64,000 nucleotides of DNA from Pyrus communis (taxonomy: Eukaryota > Streptophyta > Magnoliopsida > Rosales > Rosaceae), in NCBI RefSeq assembly GCF_963583255.1, contig NC_084814.1:20166262-20230261 (forward strand), given 5' to 3'. A program made the position numbers and the translations under genes. Under the pieces are notes generated by a model. The model was not told the origin of the DNA and made no database searches. It saw nothing but the letters and a program-made list of their open reading frames with translations. Positions 1 to 11,051 of this stretch are shown here, in pieces. Numbering within the stretch: the stretch's first letter is position 1; each line of letters begins with the position of its first letter.

Positions 1-828
1 TTATATTTCTGAGGGAATGTGAAATTACACAAGTTTGTACTAGGGCTTCAAAGAAATAAACACATGGATTCCTTATCATGAGCAAATGAAGAAGCATGGG
101 ATAAGGACCTACCTTACTCTAAGAAGTAGAATTCAAGTTTTACCATGAGTATGTTCTTATGTAATTATGTTGACGTCTCATTTGAGCGATCAATTCATGT
201 TTGAATTTGCAATAATTATATATGATCCGAGAATATTATACTTACGTATCTTATAATCTAATAATGATTACGCGTATTTTATAATCTAATGATTAGGAAC
301 ATGCTTTTGTGGGCTCAACTTCAATTAGGTCCAACAGCTTCTCTCTTGGTATCTTTGAAAACCCTACGTAAAGAAACAAAAATAAAGAACCTGTAGCTGG
401 AATGATGAAATTAGCATGTGAGGTGTGGAATCTGATGTGCAGAATATATAAACCAGTCATGTACACAAACTTTTTGTAAAGGGCGAGCTGCAGACCGTCC
501 TATAATCTAATATTAACCATGATTAAACTGTATTAGCAGTGTTGGTACACCCCTCGACATGCTACTTTCAACCTTCACTATCACTAATACCAAAAGGCAT
601 TGCATGTGCTAATATCCTTATATTATATATCGACCACCATATATAGTACTGGTATGATTGTTATGCATCATATCACTGAATCCCTATTTGTATTATTTGG
701 TCCAATGTGCCTCCACCCATGTCCTTATTTCACTTTTATTGGCAAACTTTGTAAGATTTTAGGACGGTAAATTACTAATTTGGGGTACTGGTAATTTCTT
801 TAGCTTCTTTTCTCATTACAAAGAAAAC
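1..828. other. intergenic DNA, no gene seen
   Basis: AT-rich sequence with no long open frame, no recognisable protein motif and no clear repeat boundary. I see nothing to annotate. Confidence 0.6.
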
Positions 829-1110
829 CCTTTTTTTTTGTTTAACAAAAGTTTAGGGAGACCTGAGGCTATCCCATCTCAGGTTAGGATATACTATAAG
901 TTTCTTTGAGGACTTACAGAAGGGTCCGTGTCCTCTTTGTTGGTTTTTACAGATTCACCCACCAATACAAAACTACTGACAGCGGGACTCGAACCTTGAT
1001 GGGGTGGCACAGTATTGGGTTTGAAATGTTTTTCAATAATGGTAACATTATAAAGGGTGTACATGTGAAGTGTGTCTTTTAACATTCTATATGCACATAT
1101 ACGAATAATT
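829..1110 (-). mobile_element. tRNA-related SINE-like sequence
   Basis: On the minus strand there is a good RNA polymerase III box B match (GGTTCGAGTCCC, near 992-1003), and the sequence ends in an A-rich tail (the T-run at about 830-838 on the plus strand). This is the usual layout of a tRNA-derived SINE. I could not define box A or target duplications, so the 5' limit is approximate. Confidence 0.4.
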
Positions 1111-2269
1111 AAACAAATGATTTTTCTTGTGTGGAATTATACTAGGGCACTTCTTTTGACGTTGTTCCGAGCCTCAAAAATCTCAAGACCGGCACTGCAT
1201 CTTAACTGACCTCTCCACAATAGTTTGAGTAAAAGTGATACATATTTATATTTAGGAATCAGACACCTTGAGTTTGATAATATAACAATACTGCTACACT
1301 AGTGTGAGTTTAAAGCCTACTAGTTTATAAGAATAACACTCATGAATTTAATACATTGTAGTACACTCACTTTTTCCGATCTATTGTGAAAGAGCTTAAC
1401 TTACAAAGATGGTATTTCAACTCTATTAGAAAAATGGTTAAACTAGATGATTTGCTGAGATCGTACAAATAGCAGCATTTGTTTAAAACTAAAGATTATA
1501 GACTTGAGTGCTAAAACCATGGAGAATTGTCTCATTTCTCTGACTATATTCAAACTAAGTTTAAGCAGTGGGTTGGCTTGGCCTCTTAACTATATAATAT
1601 GGAAAGCCAAATATATGGCAGGAAAAAGTACCCAGAAACCGCTCATTGGAACACGGTTTCTTCTGCCCCAACTATGAATTAAATTTAAGTAGGAATTAGG
1701 ATTGGAAATTTTGAGGAAAGTGTGGTCTTCTAAAAGTGGCAATTTCAAGATTTAGATGAAAAATAATTGTATAGATTTTGAGGAAAACTAGATGAGATCA
1801 AGAAAGGAGAAAAGGGGTAAAAATTAAATTCTTAGAAAAATGGAACAGAAAGGTAGATGCAGAAGAAGGGGAAACATTAAAAAATTGATTTTCTTTCAAT
1901 TCATTTGATCCGAACCTAAAAATTAAGAAAATTACATAAGAAGTAAAAATAGGTGTGTGGATAGCACTACCCAAATAAATTGAAACAAAGGAGGCTATAG
2001 GTAAAACTAAAAGGTAAAAACCACGTACGAAATTCACCATAACAAATAAGGCGCAGAAAAGCACAAGTGATTAGCAAATGGAATTTATATAAGATTAGAC
2101 TTAGATTGAAGTCAATTTTGTCATTTTGGATGGTAGTTTATGCTAAATTCAAAACCCAGCATTTTTCGAGAGCTATAGAAAATCGTTGGATTCACTTCAA
2201 ATTTGGACCACCAAATCATTACAAACCCTAGCCATGTCCTTAAACATCAACCCTATGCATTAAAAAAAA
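1111..2269. other. intergenic DNA, no gene seen
   Basis: AT-rich with short open frames only. The 88-codon minus-strand frame at 1798-2064 has no family motif and looks like chance. Nothing else is supported. Confidence 0.55.
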
Positions 2270-2389
2270 GGAAATTGTTATTAGCACTCCAAAAATCTCA
2301 TTCTACACTTCTCACAAGTGTAATTTTATTTCTAAATATAGAAAGTTTGGAGTGTAGAATGAGATTTTTAGAGTGCCAATAACAATTCT
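2270..2389. mobile_element. fold-back MITE, copy 1 of a local family
   Basis: A ~120-bp near-perfect hairpin. The left arm runs GTTATTAGCACTCC then ATCTCATTCTACAC, and the right arm is its reverse complement. It has no coding capacity. Copies at 10732 and 17499 share the arms and show 8-bp target duplications, so this looks like a non-autonomous DNA transposon, possibly hAT-type. Here both flanks are A-runs, so the duplication cannot be judged. Confidence 0.75.
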
Positions 2390-2631
2390 AAAAAAAATTG
2401 TTATTGCCAGTGTCAAATAATGACTGTTTGTCTCAACTAACATGGACCCTCTTAATTTTTTTCTCTCTTTTTTTATTTATTAATCATGGTCAATGCAGAA
2501 TCGCACATTTCACAACCACTGTAAGTGCTAATATAGGAAACCCTAGGAGACTCTACTTCATTCATTTCAATCACCTTTCAACCCTCCTACAACCACCACC
2601 AAAATCCACTTGTTTAAATAGTGAATGAGAA

Positions 2632-2798
2632 GCTATTTAGTATTATGGTCAAGTGATTTCTTCTTCATTGGTAAGTGAAAGGCCTTAGGTTCGTCAAAGA
2701 CAAATTTAAACCACGTAATTGCTGGTCTATTGTGAGGTTTAGCTCACTCTCTCCCCCCTTAATGTAAAAAATATTATTTGTCCAAAAAAAAAAAAAAA
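2632..2798 (+). mobile_element. tRNA-derived SINE with perfect target duplication
   Basis: A ~167-bp element with a box-A-like start (TGGTCAAGTG), a box-B-like segment (TTAGGTTCGTC), a pyrimidine-rich 3' part and a terminal poly(A). It is flanked by the 10-bp direct repeat TGAATGAGAA (2622-2631 and 2799-2808), the signature of LINE-mediated retroposition. Box B is degenerate, so the copy is probably inactive. Confidence 0.7.
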
Positions 2799-3007
2799 TG
2801 AATGAGAATACATGTACCCCAAGAAATTCCAAGAAAATCGTTTTGTCCCACAATGAGAAATTTGAAGTACACGTCCCTAGACTGTCTTAAGTGAGCTTTC
2901 CGTTTTTGTTTTTTTTTTCCAAAATCCTTAATTAGTCAATAAACTCATCACAATATAAAGTAGTAGTGGTTTTCTGAGTGACAATGTTAGAACTTCTGTT
3001 TAAAATA

Positions 3008-3135
3008 AGGAAATTGTTATCAATACTCTAAAAATCTTAATTATTATACATTCCTTACAGGTGTATTTTTTTTTTTTTAATATAGAAAATTTGAAGTGTG
3101 AAATTAAATTTTTGGAGTGCTAATAACAATTTTCT
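3008..3135. mobile_element. fold-back MITE, diverged copy 2
   Basis: Same hairpin arms as the 2270 copy (GGAAATTGTTAT at left, GAGTGCTAATAACAATTT at right) but heavily mutated in the middle. The flanks share AAAATA, a possible eroded target duplication. Confidence 0.65.
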
Positions 3136-3197
3136 AAAATAAAAAATGTTGAAAGACCAATAGAAGATGGAAGCTGCTCTACAAAAGTTCAAGATTC

Positions 3198-3689
3198 GAA
3201 AAACGCTAGACGCTAGTCGGGCGGTGAGTTGGGGCCTAGCGCCTAGACGGATAGGCAGGGTCTAGGCGGGTGCCTAGGTAGACTACGCGGATTTAACTAA
3301 ATCCATTATATTCATGTAAATAAGTGTATGTTTATACTTAAAATATATATAATTTCATCATAAACTACAAAATAGAATGACACATATATTATGAAGTATT
3401 GAAACATAATGAAAATATGGGAAACAAGCATATAATGTGTGCTCATTTAAGTATTCAACAAGTCTCTTACAATTTATTGAAAAAAAATAAAATGCAAAAT
3501 GAAAGTTATCTATTTTCTGCCTAAGGGAGTTGCAACCTAAGTGGGTCTGGGTGAGCTAGGCGGGTGCCTAGGTGGTCTAGGCAGGTGCTTCAGCATATCT
3601 AGGTGTCATTTCTTAATTTTTAAATGCCTAGGCATTAATCGGGTCAGTTGCCAGCTGCCTAGTGCCTAGACGGAGATTTTTAGAATAGT
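3198..3689. repeat. GCCTAGG-rich interspersed repeat, MITE-like
   Basis: Two GC-rich ends packed with variants of GCCTAGGCGGGTGCCTAGG surround an AT-rich core of about 220 bp. The left end (from about 3200) and the right end (to about 3675) are roughly inverted relative to one another, as in a non-autonomous DNA transposon. I could not define exact termini or a target duplication. Confidence 0.5.
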
Positions 3690-4313
3690 GCAAAAGTTAT
3701 CCAGAAGGACAATAATGAGTTGTCCAAAAGGACAATAATGAATTCAGAGACCGACCTCACAAAATTTTAATTTAGAAATCAAAATTCCAAGTTCAAGAAC
3801 CATACTTTAATTTTCTCTTTTACGATTTATATGCACAGAGTGTAGAATTCTAAAAGAAAGGGTGTTAAAATCAGTTGCTAGCCAACTCCAAAATTTAGCA
3901 TGACGAGAAAGGTTTTCCATTCTTTAGCCAAAAAGATATGTGGCCATAAAACAGCAATTAAGTAGAACATAATTGACTGGGCTATAAAATTGTAGAAACA
4001 CCTATTTCTTTCATATTTTGGATCAAAAAGATCGATATAAAAAAGCACAAAGATTTATACACATGTCATTATACTATGATATAATTGTTATTATTTTATT
4101 CTTTTTCATATTTATATACGTAACAAGTTGCCAACTAAAAGGGAAAATAAAATGCAGCAGCCTAACAAAATTCCACAGCTTATCTCTGTAGATAGATGAT
4201 ATAGTTCACTCCGGAGCAACAAAGATAACACAGTAACACATGAATAGGACATGGTACTTGACAATTGAACATCGTTTCCCATATTCCCATTCTACCCTTG
4301 ACATCGCTACTTT
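3690..4313. other. intergenic DNA, 3' side of the HIPP gene
   Basis: AT-rich, no open frame of interest. The part next to 4313 should contain the 3' UTR and polyadenylation site of the minus-strand HIPP gene. I could not place the site. Confidence 0.5.
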
Positions 4314-6202
4314 TTACATGATAGAGCAGGCATTAGGGTTCTCATCACTGAAGATCTGAGGTGGGTAGGCATACAATTCCATGGCATACCTTGATGGGTG
4401 ATAATAGTACTCATTCTTCTGCATCAGCTCCACCACCTTAGTCTCTTCTGTGGCAGCTCCTTCCGGTGCACCATCAGCGGCCGCGGCGGCTGCCGCTTCA
4501 TTGTTGTCGGCTTTATTTTCCTTCTTCTCTTCTGCTTTTGCTTCATCACCACCACCACCATCTTTTCCTTTCTTCTCTTTGTCATCACCTTCCTCACCAC
4601 CTTTCTTCTCATCTTTGGCTTCTTTGGCTTCTTCTTTCTCTTTCTTCTCCGGTTCTTGCTTCACGATCGCCGCTTGCTTCCCGGTTCTTTTGCGTACATA
4701 ATCAATTAGCTTAGCCGGATCAAACACACCCTTCACTGTCACCTCTGAGCTCTTAAGATCTGCTTCGGCAGATTCCACTCCTGAAAAAATGACACAATAG
4801 AAAAGCACACAAATATGATTAATCAGAATATCGCTCGACTAAAAAAAAAGTATTTTTTTGAAGCCAACGAAAATTCAGAAAATAAATAAAAGTTGGGATT
4901 GGTGGGATTTGGCTTGGAAAGGAATTGAATTGACTTTAATTGGACCTGATTTTTGTTAATTGAAGAGGAAGAATGTATTGACATGAAAGATTGGTCATTG
5001 GTGAGAGAATAATTATTTTCTTAAGAGATTCACAAAAATAGAAAAGTGATTTTCTTTTCAATATTTTTCTCTCTTTTTTTTTATTTTTTTTTATGGAGGT
5101 TGCAGATTTGTTGCACAGCTAATAAAAGATGAGGACCGTTAATTGCCAACGCATTCATAGTCCAAGATTTCCTTTTTTTAATTGTGGAAAGGTGCAATAT
5201 GCATGAACCCAAATCTGAAAAGGGATCAAAGAAATAATTACATTTTTCTTTTTGTTTTTCGGGTTTTGTTTTTTCTCTGAAAAAAGAAAAATAAAATAAA
5301 AATTCGAACACACCTTTCATTCTCAGAATGCGTTTCTTGATTTCTTGTGCACAGGCGTCGCAATGCATGTGAACTTTCAGCACCACCGTGATGACTTGAG
5401 GCTGCAAAAAAAAAAAAAAAAACCCAATAAATAAAAAAAAAAATTCAATTAAAATGGCAATGGAAAAAAATATTATGAAAACTAATTAATCTTTGAGTGA
5501 GATGAGCACCTCCTCTTTCTTTTCTTCTGGCTTGGGCTTCTCTTTCTCCTCCGCCTTCTTCTCCTCCTCCGTCGGCGGTTTTGGGATTGGAGACAGCAGC
5601 TCCACCTGCCGGTGGCTCTTCCTCTGAACTCTTTCAAGAACCTTAATTGGATCAGCCTTCTCTCCCTTCACAACCACCTTGTGAGTTTTGCAATCTGTGC
5701 TCACATCTTCCACCCCTGAAAGTTAATATCAAAATTAAGTAAACATCAACCCAATAAGATTAATACAAAAACAAACCAAAAATGAAAATCCAAACCTTGA
5801 AATCCTTTGAGGCACCGCTTCACCTTGCGAGCACACCCTTCACAATGCATATAAACTTTGAGCACAATTTCTTGAGGTGGCGGCGGAGGCGGAGGAGCAG
5901 CGGCGGCGTCGTCACCCTCCTTGGCCTCTACTTTCCCATCTTTTCCCTCCTCGGCTTTCTTCTCCTCCTTCTTTTCCTCTGCAGCTTCAGGCTTTTTCTC
6001 TCCCTCTTTCTGCACCTCCTCTGGCTTCTTCTCCTCCATGTTCTTCTCCTCAGGCTTCTTCTCCTCCTAAACCAACACAAACCCAAATACAAGAACAAAC
6101 CCAATAAACAAAAGATGCAAACTTTGAGAGAAACAAATCATATACAAAAAGAAGAATATCAAATCAGAAAAAAGATTATTAAGGTTGTAGGACCTCCCCC
6201 AT
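4314..6202 (-). CDS. heavy-metal-associated isoprenylated plant protein (HIPP7-like), two HMA domains
   Basis: Five coding exons on the minus strand: 6202-6194, 6066-5796, 5715-5510, 5401-5314 and 4780-4314. All join in frame, with GT-AG introns, to give about 346 residues. After a Lys/Glu-rich N-terminus and a Pro run come HMA domain 1 (metal-binding loop MHCEGC) and HMA domain 2 (loop MHCDAC). A long acidic Lys/Glu/Ala-rich linker follows, and the protein ends in the farnesylation box CSIM. HMA folds bind soft or transition metals through the CxxC cysteines, and HIPPs are plant-specific, lipid-anchored proteins linked to metal handling and stress. Domain order and the MGEE-type start resemble Arabidopsis HIPP7. 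The first coding exon is only nine bases (ATG plus two codons) and has a weak donor (GTCCTA). If transcription instead begins inside exon 2, the Met at 6039 would be the start. The metal specificity cannot be read from the sequence. Confidence 0.9.
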
Positions 6203-6295
6203 TGGTTTAGTTCACTTGTCAAGTTTTACTCTGTTTTTAATCCCTCTCTCTCCTCTCTCTCGAGTGCCGAGTGGGATGCGAGCTCAGCTTTCCCT

Positions 6296-6304
6296 GTATT
6301 TATG
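6296..6304 (-). promoter_or_regulatory. TATA-like box of the HIPP gene
   Basis: CATAAATAC on the minus strand, about 95 bp upstream of the proposed ATG. It is followed on the transcript side by a CT/GA-rich leader (6240-6262), common in plant 5' UTRs. Assigned by position only. Confidence 0.4.
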
Positions 6305-7191
6305 AGAAATGAAAGGGCAGTCTCTCTTTGTACTTTGTATTAAACTTCGAGTTACATCTTTATATTTTGTATTAAACTTTGAGTTACATAGTTGGATCCA
6401 CCATATCTGAAGCCAAAAGCCACTCGGTTCTCTCTCTCATCACCCAATTTTCTAACCTCCGTGACGTGGCATTTTCGGAAGGCCACGTGTGCCCTCTGTT
6501 CATTTGTTTTTTTTTTTTTTTTTTTTGTGCATTTCTGGAATTTTCTACCACTTGCTTCTGCTGCTTAATTTTCTTGTGCTCTTGTTCCTTTCACTCAACT
6601 GTATTTGTCTGGACCTGGAGTTAATAGAATGGTGGGGATGAACTTCATATAGTTAGCGAGTATGAATGAGTGAGCGAGTGGAATTCAAAATATGAAAGAA
6701 ATTATTTGACAATCACTTACAAGTCAAAAGTATAAGAAAACTCGAGGGTTTAGATAACGAAAACTTAATTGGGTAACGTCGGGGTATACAACTCATCTTA
6801 ATACTTATTTACATAACTTTAATGATTACAATGGTATTATTTGCTAGAGTATACACAAACTAACAACAATGTGTACAAGTAAGCTTGGGTGTTGACCTGA
6901 TAAAGTTTGATTTGATAACAAGTAACGTCTAAATTTACAGTTCATTCCGAATACTTATTTTTTCGTAATTTGACTACTTGTAAGCTAGGCATGCACATAA
7001 GAAAAAAGAAAAACACCCTAACCTTTTTTTGGCGTTGATTGCCAAGTAAATTTAGGTGTTGCAACAATTAAGATTGGATTAGGTAACAAGTAATGTCTAA
7101 CTTTACAACTCATTTTTTAGTAGGTTACTTCGTAATTCAGTATCCGTTCAATCTCTACAGTCCTTATCTATCTTGGTTAATTAAGGCTCCT
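6305..7191. other. intergenic DNA, upstream of the HIPP gene
   Basis: AT-rich with a T-run near 6508-6526. Two related stretches around 6885-6970 and 7030-7110 (variants of GATAACAAGTAACGTCTAA) suggest an old local duplication. No gene is seen. Confidence 0.45.
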
Positions 7192-7200
7192 AATTTAAAT

Positions 7201-7497
7201 GAGTAATGTTATTTATACCATGTTTTTATACTACATTTTTATACCATCTTAGGTGACATCTGATGTGGATAGCCACATCATTTGAAAAATTTACAAAATC
7301 CATGGAAAAGAAGGAGAAAGATTCCTCGTATATCACAATCATAATTTAATTAACTAGTTTTATTTAATTATTAGTTTATTAAATAATGAACTAAATTTAA
7401 AAATCTGATCAATTCAAATGATGTGACTATCCACATCAAATGCCACCTAAGGTGGTATGAAAATGTGGTACAAAACATGGTATGAATAGCATTACTC
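7201..7497. mobile_element. Mutator-like MITE (MULE-type fold-back)
   Basis: A 297-bp element with long terminal inverted repeats of roughly 90 bp, starting GAGTAATGTTATTTATACC and ending in the matching inverse. It is flanked by the 9-bp direct repeat AATTTAAAT/C (7192-7200 and 7498-7506, 8 of 9 identical). Long TIRs with a 9-bp duplication are characteristic of Mutator-like elements. It has no coding capacity, so it would depend on a transposase elsewhere. Confidence 0.75.
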
Positions 7498-7506
7498 AAT
7501 TTAAAC

Positions 7507-7891
7507 AGTTGATTCAATGGTTTGCCAGCTTAAAAGTTGGATTTAGTCCAACGGCTAGTATTAGATTATTGGATGATTATGTGACTTATGTTAATTGTGA
7601 GCGTTAATTTATTTTTCTCTGATGACCAGTCAAAAAATTGGTTGGTTTCTGACCAATTTTCTATTTTATTTACTCTAAATAGTAAATTTTATTAATTTCG
7701 TAAAGAACATATTGTAAAATTACAGCCTTGTCATATGATGCAGCATTGTTGATCCCAGCTAGGTCAAAATTGGAAAATGATTTGTACAACACTTGGGCAG
7801 TGCGCAGGGCACGTGAGGCGCTGTATTGGCAAATGCATGGCAGGCTGGTAAAGTCCCACTTAAATTTGATATTTATTACTTATATCTGTGG
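7507..7891. other. intergenic DNA between MITE and Cassandra
   Basis: No recognisable gene. A short open frame at 7728 runs on into the Cassandra LTR and is not a real gene. Confidence 0.5.
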
Positions 7892-7896
7892 ATTTC

Positions 7897-8180
7897 TGTC
7901 ACATCCCGGCCTGGGGCGGATCACTTCCCGGGCCCGCTCCTCCACCGTAGCACGATATTGTCCGTTTTGGGCTTACCATTCCCTCACGGTTTTGTTTTTG
8001 GGAACTTACGAGCAACTTCCCAGTGGGTCACCCATCATGGGATTGCTCTAGCCCCCTTCTCGCTTAACTTCGGAGTTCCTACGAAACCCGAAGCCAGTGA
8101 GCTCCCAAAAGGCCTCGTGCTAGGTAGGGATTGGAATATACATTTAAGGATCACTTCCCTGGGCGATGTGGGATGTCACA
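7897..8180 (-). repeat. Cassandra LTR (left copy)
   Basis: 284 bp. The 5S-like segment is at about 8008-8090. Open frames through it are incidental. Confidence 0.93.
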
Positions 8181-8251
8181 ATCCACCCCCCTTAGGGGCC
8201 CGACGTCCTCGTCGGCACATTTCCGGCCAGGGATTGGCTCTGATACCAATT

Positions 8252-8535
8252 TGTCACATCCCGGCCTGGGGCGGATCACTTCCCGGGCCCGCTCCACCAC
8301 CGTAGCACGATATTGTCCGTTTTGGGCTTACCATTCCCTCACGGTTTTGTTTTTGGGAACTCACGAGCAACTTCCCAGTGGGTCACCCATCATGGGATTG
8401 CTCTAGCCCCCTTCTCACTTAACTTCAGAGTTCCTACGAAACCCGAAGCCAGTGAGCTCCCAAAAGGCCTCGTGCTAGGTAGGGATTGGAATATACATTT
8501 AAGGATCACTCCCCTGGGCGATGTGGGATGTCACA
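8252..8535 (-). repeat. Cassandra LTR (right copy)
   Basis: 284 bp, five substitutions relative to the left copy. In the 5S-like core two differences (ctcActt, cttcAga) change the conserved control-region sequence. Confidence 0.93.
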
Positions 8536-8540
8536 ATTTC

Positions 8541-10723
8541 TAACTTCCAAGTTAGGAAAATTATAAATGTAAAAGTTTGATGAAATTAGAAAAGAATAAT
8601 ATTTAGGTACTCAGGAAACGCAGCTTATATACTCAATTTTGTTGTTGTGGTTCAATGATATTTTAACACAAGGTTCTTTTTTTTTTTCTTTTTTTTCTTT
8701 TTAATTTATTTATTTATATTTTAATAATAGACATGCTATTTAGTTTTTCTTGAACTTTAAAAGACAAGAAAAACATGGCATTTTTAATTGGACCAAATTA
8801 AAAAATAAGTATATGAAAAACTGACTAACGAGTACCTGAGTATTATCCATTTAAAAATCATAAGTGCAGTCTGTATGTATCATTCAACAAATTTCAAAAG
8901 TTTTGATAATATATGAGATAATAATTTTTAGAAGAGCCCCGCGAACTTTTCGGCATTTTCATTACCAAGTACACCAATCAAGTTATAGGTTTCAGTAGGG
9001 TATCACAAATTGTAATCAGGAACGATCCAGTCGCATGAATTTGATTTGTGAGAGAAAAACTTCTCCAATTCCATGGAGAGATTTTAGGGTATGCGGAATA
9101 CCACATGTCATTATATAATTGAAAGGATACATATAAAAAATAAAAAAAAAACATTTTCTCCAATTATATAATGACATATGGTATTTTGCCCCATGATCCG
9201 GCACACTAAAAAGACTCTCCATTCCATGGGTCAAGAGTGTGCTTTATGTGCATGTTAATTTGGAGGAAGTAATCTAATTATAGGAATTTTATATGGGTCC
9301 ATCAGTCCATGTTAATTGTGTGTAACTAGTTAGGTTTTCACATAAGTCAAGCTCAATGTAACTTGCATTTACAGCATGAGATTAATGAATGCATTTTCAA
9401 CTAATTTTAAAACAACTTATTGTTGGTGATCACTTAAAGAGGTATCTGAATTAACAAAAATCAAGTTGTATTTAGTAGCAAAGAGGGAGTATTGAACATT
9501 TTTTCAGTCAACTTGGCTAAATTCATATTTGACGTGTTTTGTATGAATCCAGTTGTATTTTTTTCGTTTTTAAAAATTTTAATTTGAAAGGATTAAATTT
9601 AGAATTCATATATGGAAATATTTAGGTGGGACAATAAGGAGATAACGATAATAACGACGTTGAATTCTATAAAACAAAGTTAGTTGATAAACCTAACGTT
9701 AATTAACACCTCCTTCTCATAATTATTTTGAAGAATAAGATCAAGTGTTTCGGTTAATGGTTCCCCTTCCTCCACAACCAAACCAGCAACCAACATGCCT
9801 TGCATGTTATGTTGCATTTTTCAGTTTTTCTTCTAAATACATATGCATGCAATTGCATGCTGAGTGTTAATTTGCTGGGACCACCGGGCCTAGGGAGGTG
9901 TCCTACAGAATGAGATATTTGGCCCACCTGTAGATACGTGGCAAGGTATAAACCCTAAGAGCTTGAATTGCACCAACTATCTGACTGTTCAAACACTTGT
10001 TAAAGTTTGAGAGCATGCAAAACTAGTGGCTACAAAAACATCTCTTGAATTAGCTAAAGGCGTCTTAATAAGCATGAGTTAACCACCACCTCAAAATTCA
10101 ATTGTTTTATATAAAAGAAAGAACGTATGAAAAGGAAAACCAAGAGATAATGTTGTTTTGGTACATTGCTTTGGTTTTTTTTGTTTACTGAAAATATGAT
10201 TTTACCTATTCAAACTTTTTTTTTTTTACATAAAACCTACAATAATATATTTTTTTAACAAAAATCGATGACTAGCCTTCACCTAAGTAAATTACCTAAT
10301 CGAGATTGTGCATCATATTTAATATTATTTGGATTCCCCAAATTACCTTCAATTAAGTCATATAGCATTTTATGTTGATATCAGAATTAAAATGGAGAGC
10401 TTTTTTATTTTCTTATAACGTGTGTAATGGCTTTGAAATTTTAATTGACATAGGAATAAAAATTCAAAACGTTTTGAATTCAACAATAAATTTTCAGATT
10501 AATGTACCCTATTGATTTAATAAAAACCATGTTTTTATTTTCTCTAAAACAAAAAGGGTAAAAAATGATGTGTCTAGTATGTTTTGTTTTATTTTTCGAA
10601 CATCAATGTACCTATTTTTTCGGTTTTGAAAAGATTAGTGTACCTACTTAGTATAATAGTTTTGGTCATTTTGAAAAATAATGCACCTGTTATCAAAATT
10701 TTGAATCTAGAAACTATAGGTAA
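8541..10723. other. intergenic DNA, no gene seen
   Basis: AT-rich, with scattered homopolymers. A short inverted pair lies around 9105-9180 (the arms read CATGTCATTATATAATTG). No open frame carries a recognisable motif. Confidence 0.55.
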
Positions 10724-10731
10724 ATTAATTT

Positions 10732-10850
10732 GGGAATTGTTATTGGCACTCCAAATTCCTTATTCTACACTCCAAACTTTCTATATTTAGAAAGAAAAAT
10801 ACACTTGTGAGGAGTGTAAAATAAGATTTTTGGAGTCAATAATACTTCCC
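10732..10850. mobile_element. fold-back MITE, copy 3, with 8-bp target duplication
   Basis: A 119-bp hairpin of the local family (GGGAATTGTTATTGGCACTCC at left, the inverse at right). It is flanked by a perfect 8-bp direct repeat ATTAATTT (10724-10731 and 10851-10858). This copy defines the family termini (GGGAATTG) and the duplication length. Confidence 0.85.
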
Positions 10851-11051
10851 ATTAATTTATGTAGGTATTAGTATAAGATTTCATACATGTTTATCATGGA
10901 TCCTGAGCCTCTATTAGGTGGCATATTGTTAATATTTCTCATATAAAATATATTTATCATTTAAATTAGTGAATCTATAAAATATAGGTAAATTAGTATA
11001 ATATTTCATACATGTTTATCATGCATCCCGAGCCTCTATTAGTAGACATAT

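Larger units (their letters stand above)
7897..8535 (-). mobile_element. complete Cassandra TRIM retrotransposon with 5S-rRNA-derived LTRs
   Basis: Two 284-bp LTRs (7897-8180 and 8252-8535) begin TGTCACATCCC and end GGATGTCACA, and flank only 71 bp of internal DNA. Read on the minus strand, the internal part has a primer-binding site, TGGTATCAGAGCC (initiator-Met tRNA type), near one LTR and a purine tract, CTAAGGGGGGTGGA, at the other. Target duplication ATTTC flanks the element (7892-7896, 8536-8540). A core of about 80 bp in each LTR (8008-8090 in the first) matches the reverse complement of plant 5S rRNA, including the pol III internal control region (AAGTTAAGC and GATGGGTGACC). This is the defining feature of Cassandra. 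I count five differences between the LTRs (about 1.8%), so the insertion is fairly recent. It encodes no protein and would move with help from another retroelement. Confidence 0.95.

Noticed and set aside
4398..4714. Four overlapping 62-103-codon frames antisense or out of frame to the last HIPP exon
   Set aside because: They are shadows of the low-complexity Lys/Glu/Ala-rich linker. The spliced minus-strand model keeps both HMA domains and the CSIM end.
8008..8090. 5S rRNA gene
   Set aside because: Only about 80 bp matches, with changes throughout, and it sits inside an LTR with a target duplication. It is the Cassandra 5S-like core and not a ribosomal gene.
7728..8543. Open frames of 76-159 codons over 7.7-8.5 kb
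   Set aside because: They run through Cassandra LTRs and translate 5S-derived, non-coding DNA.
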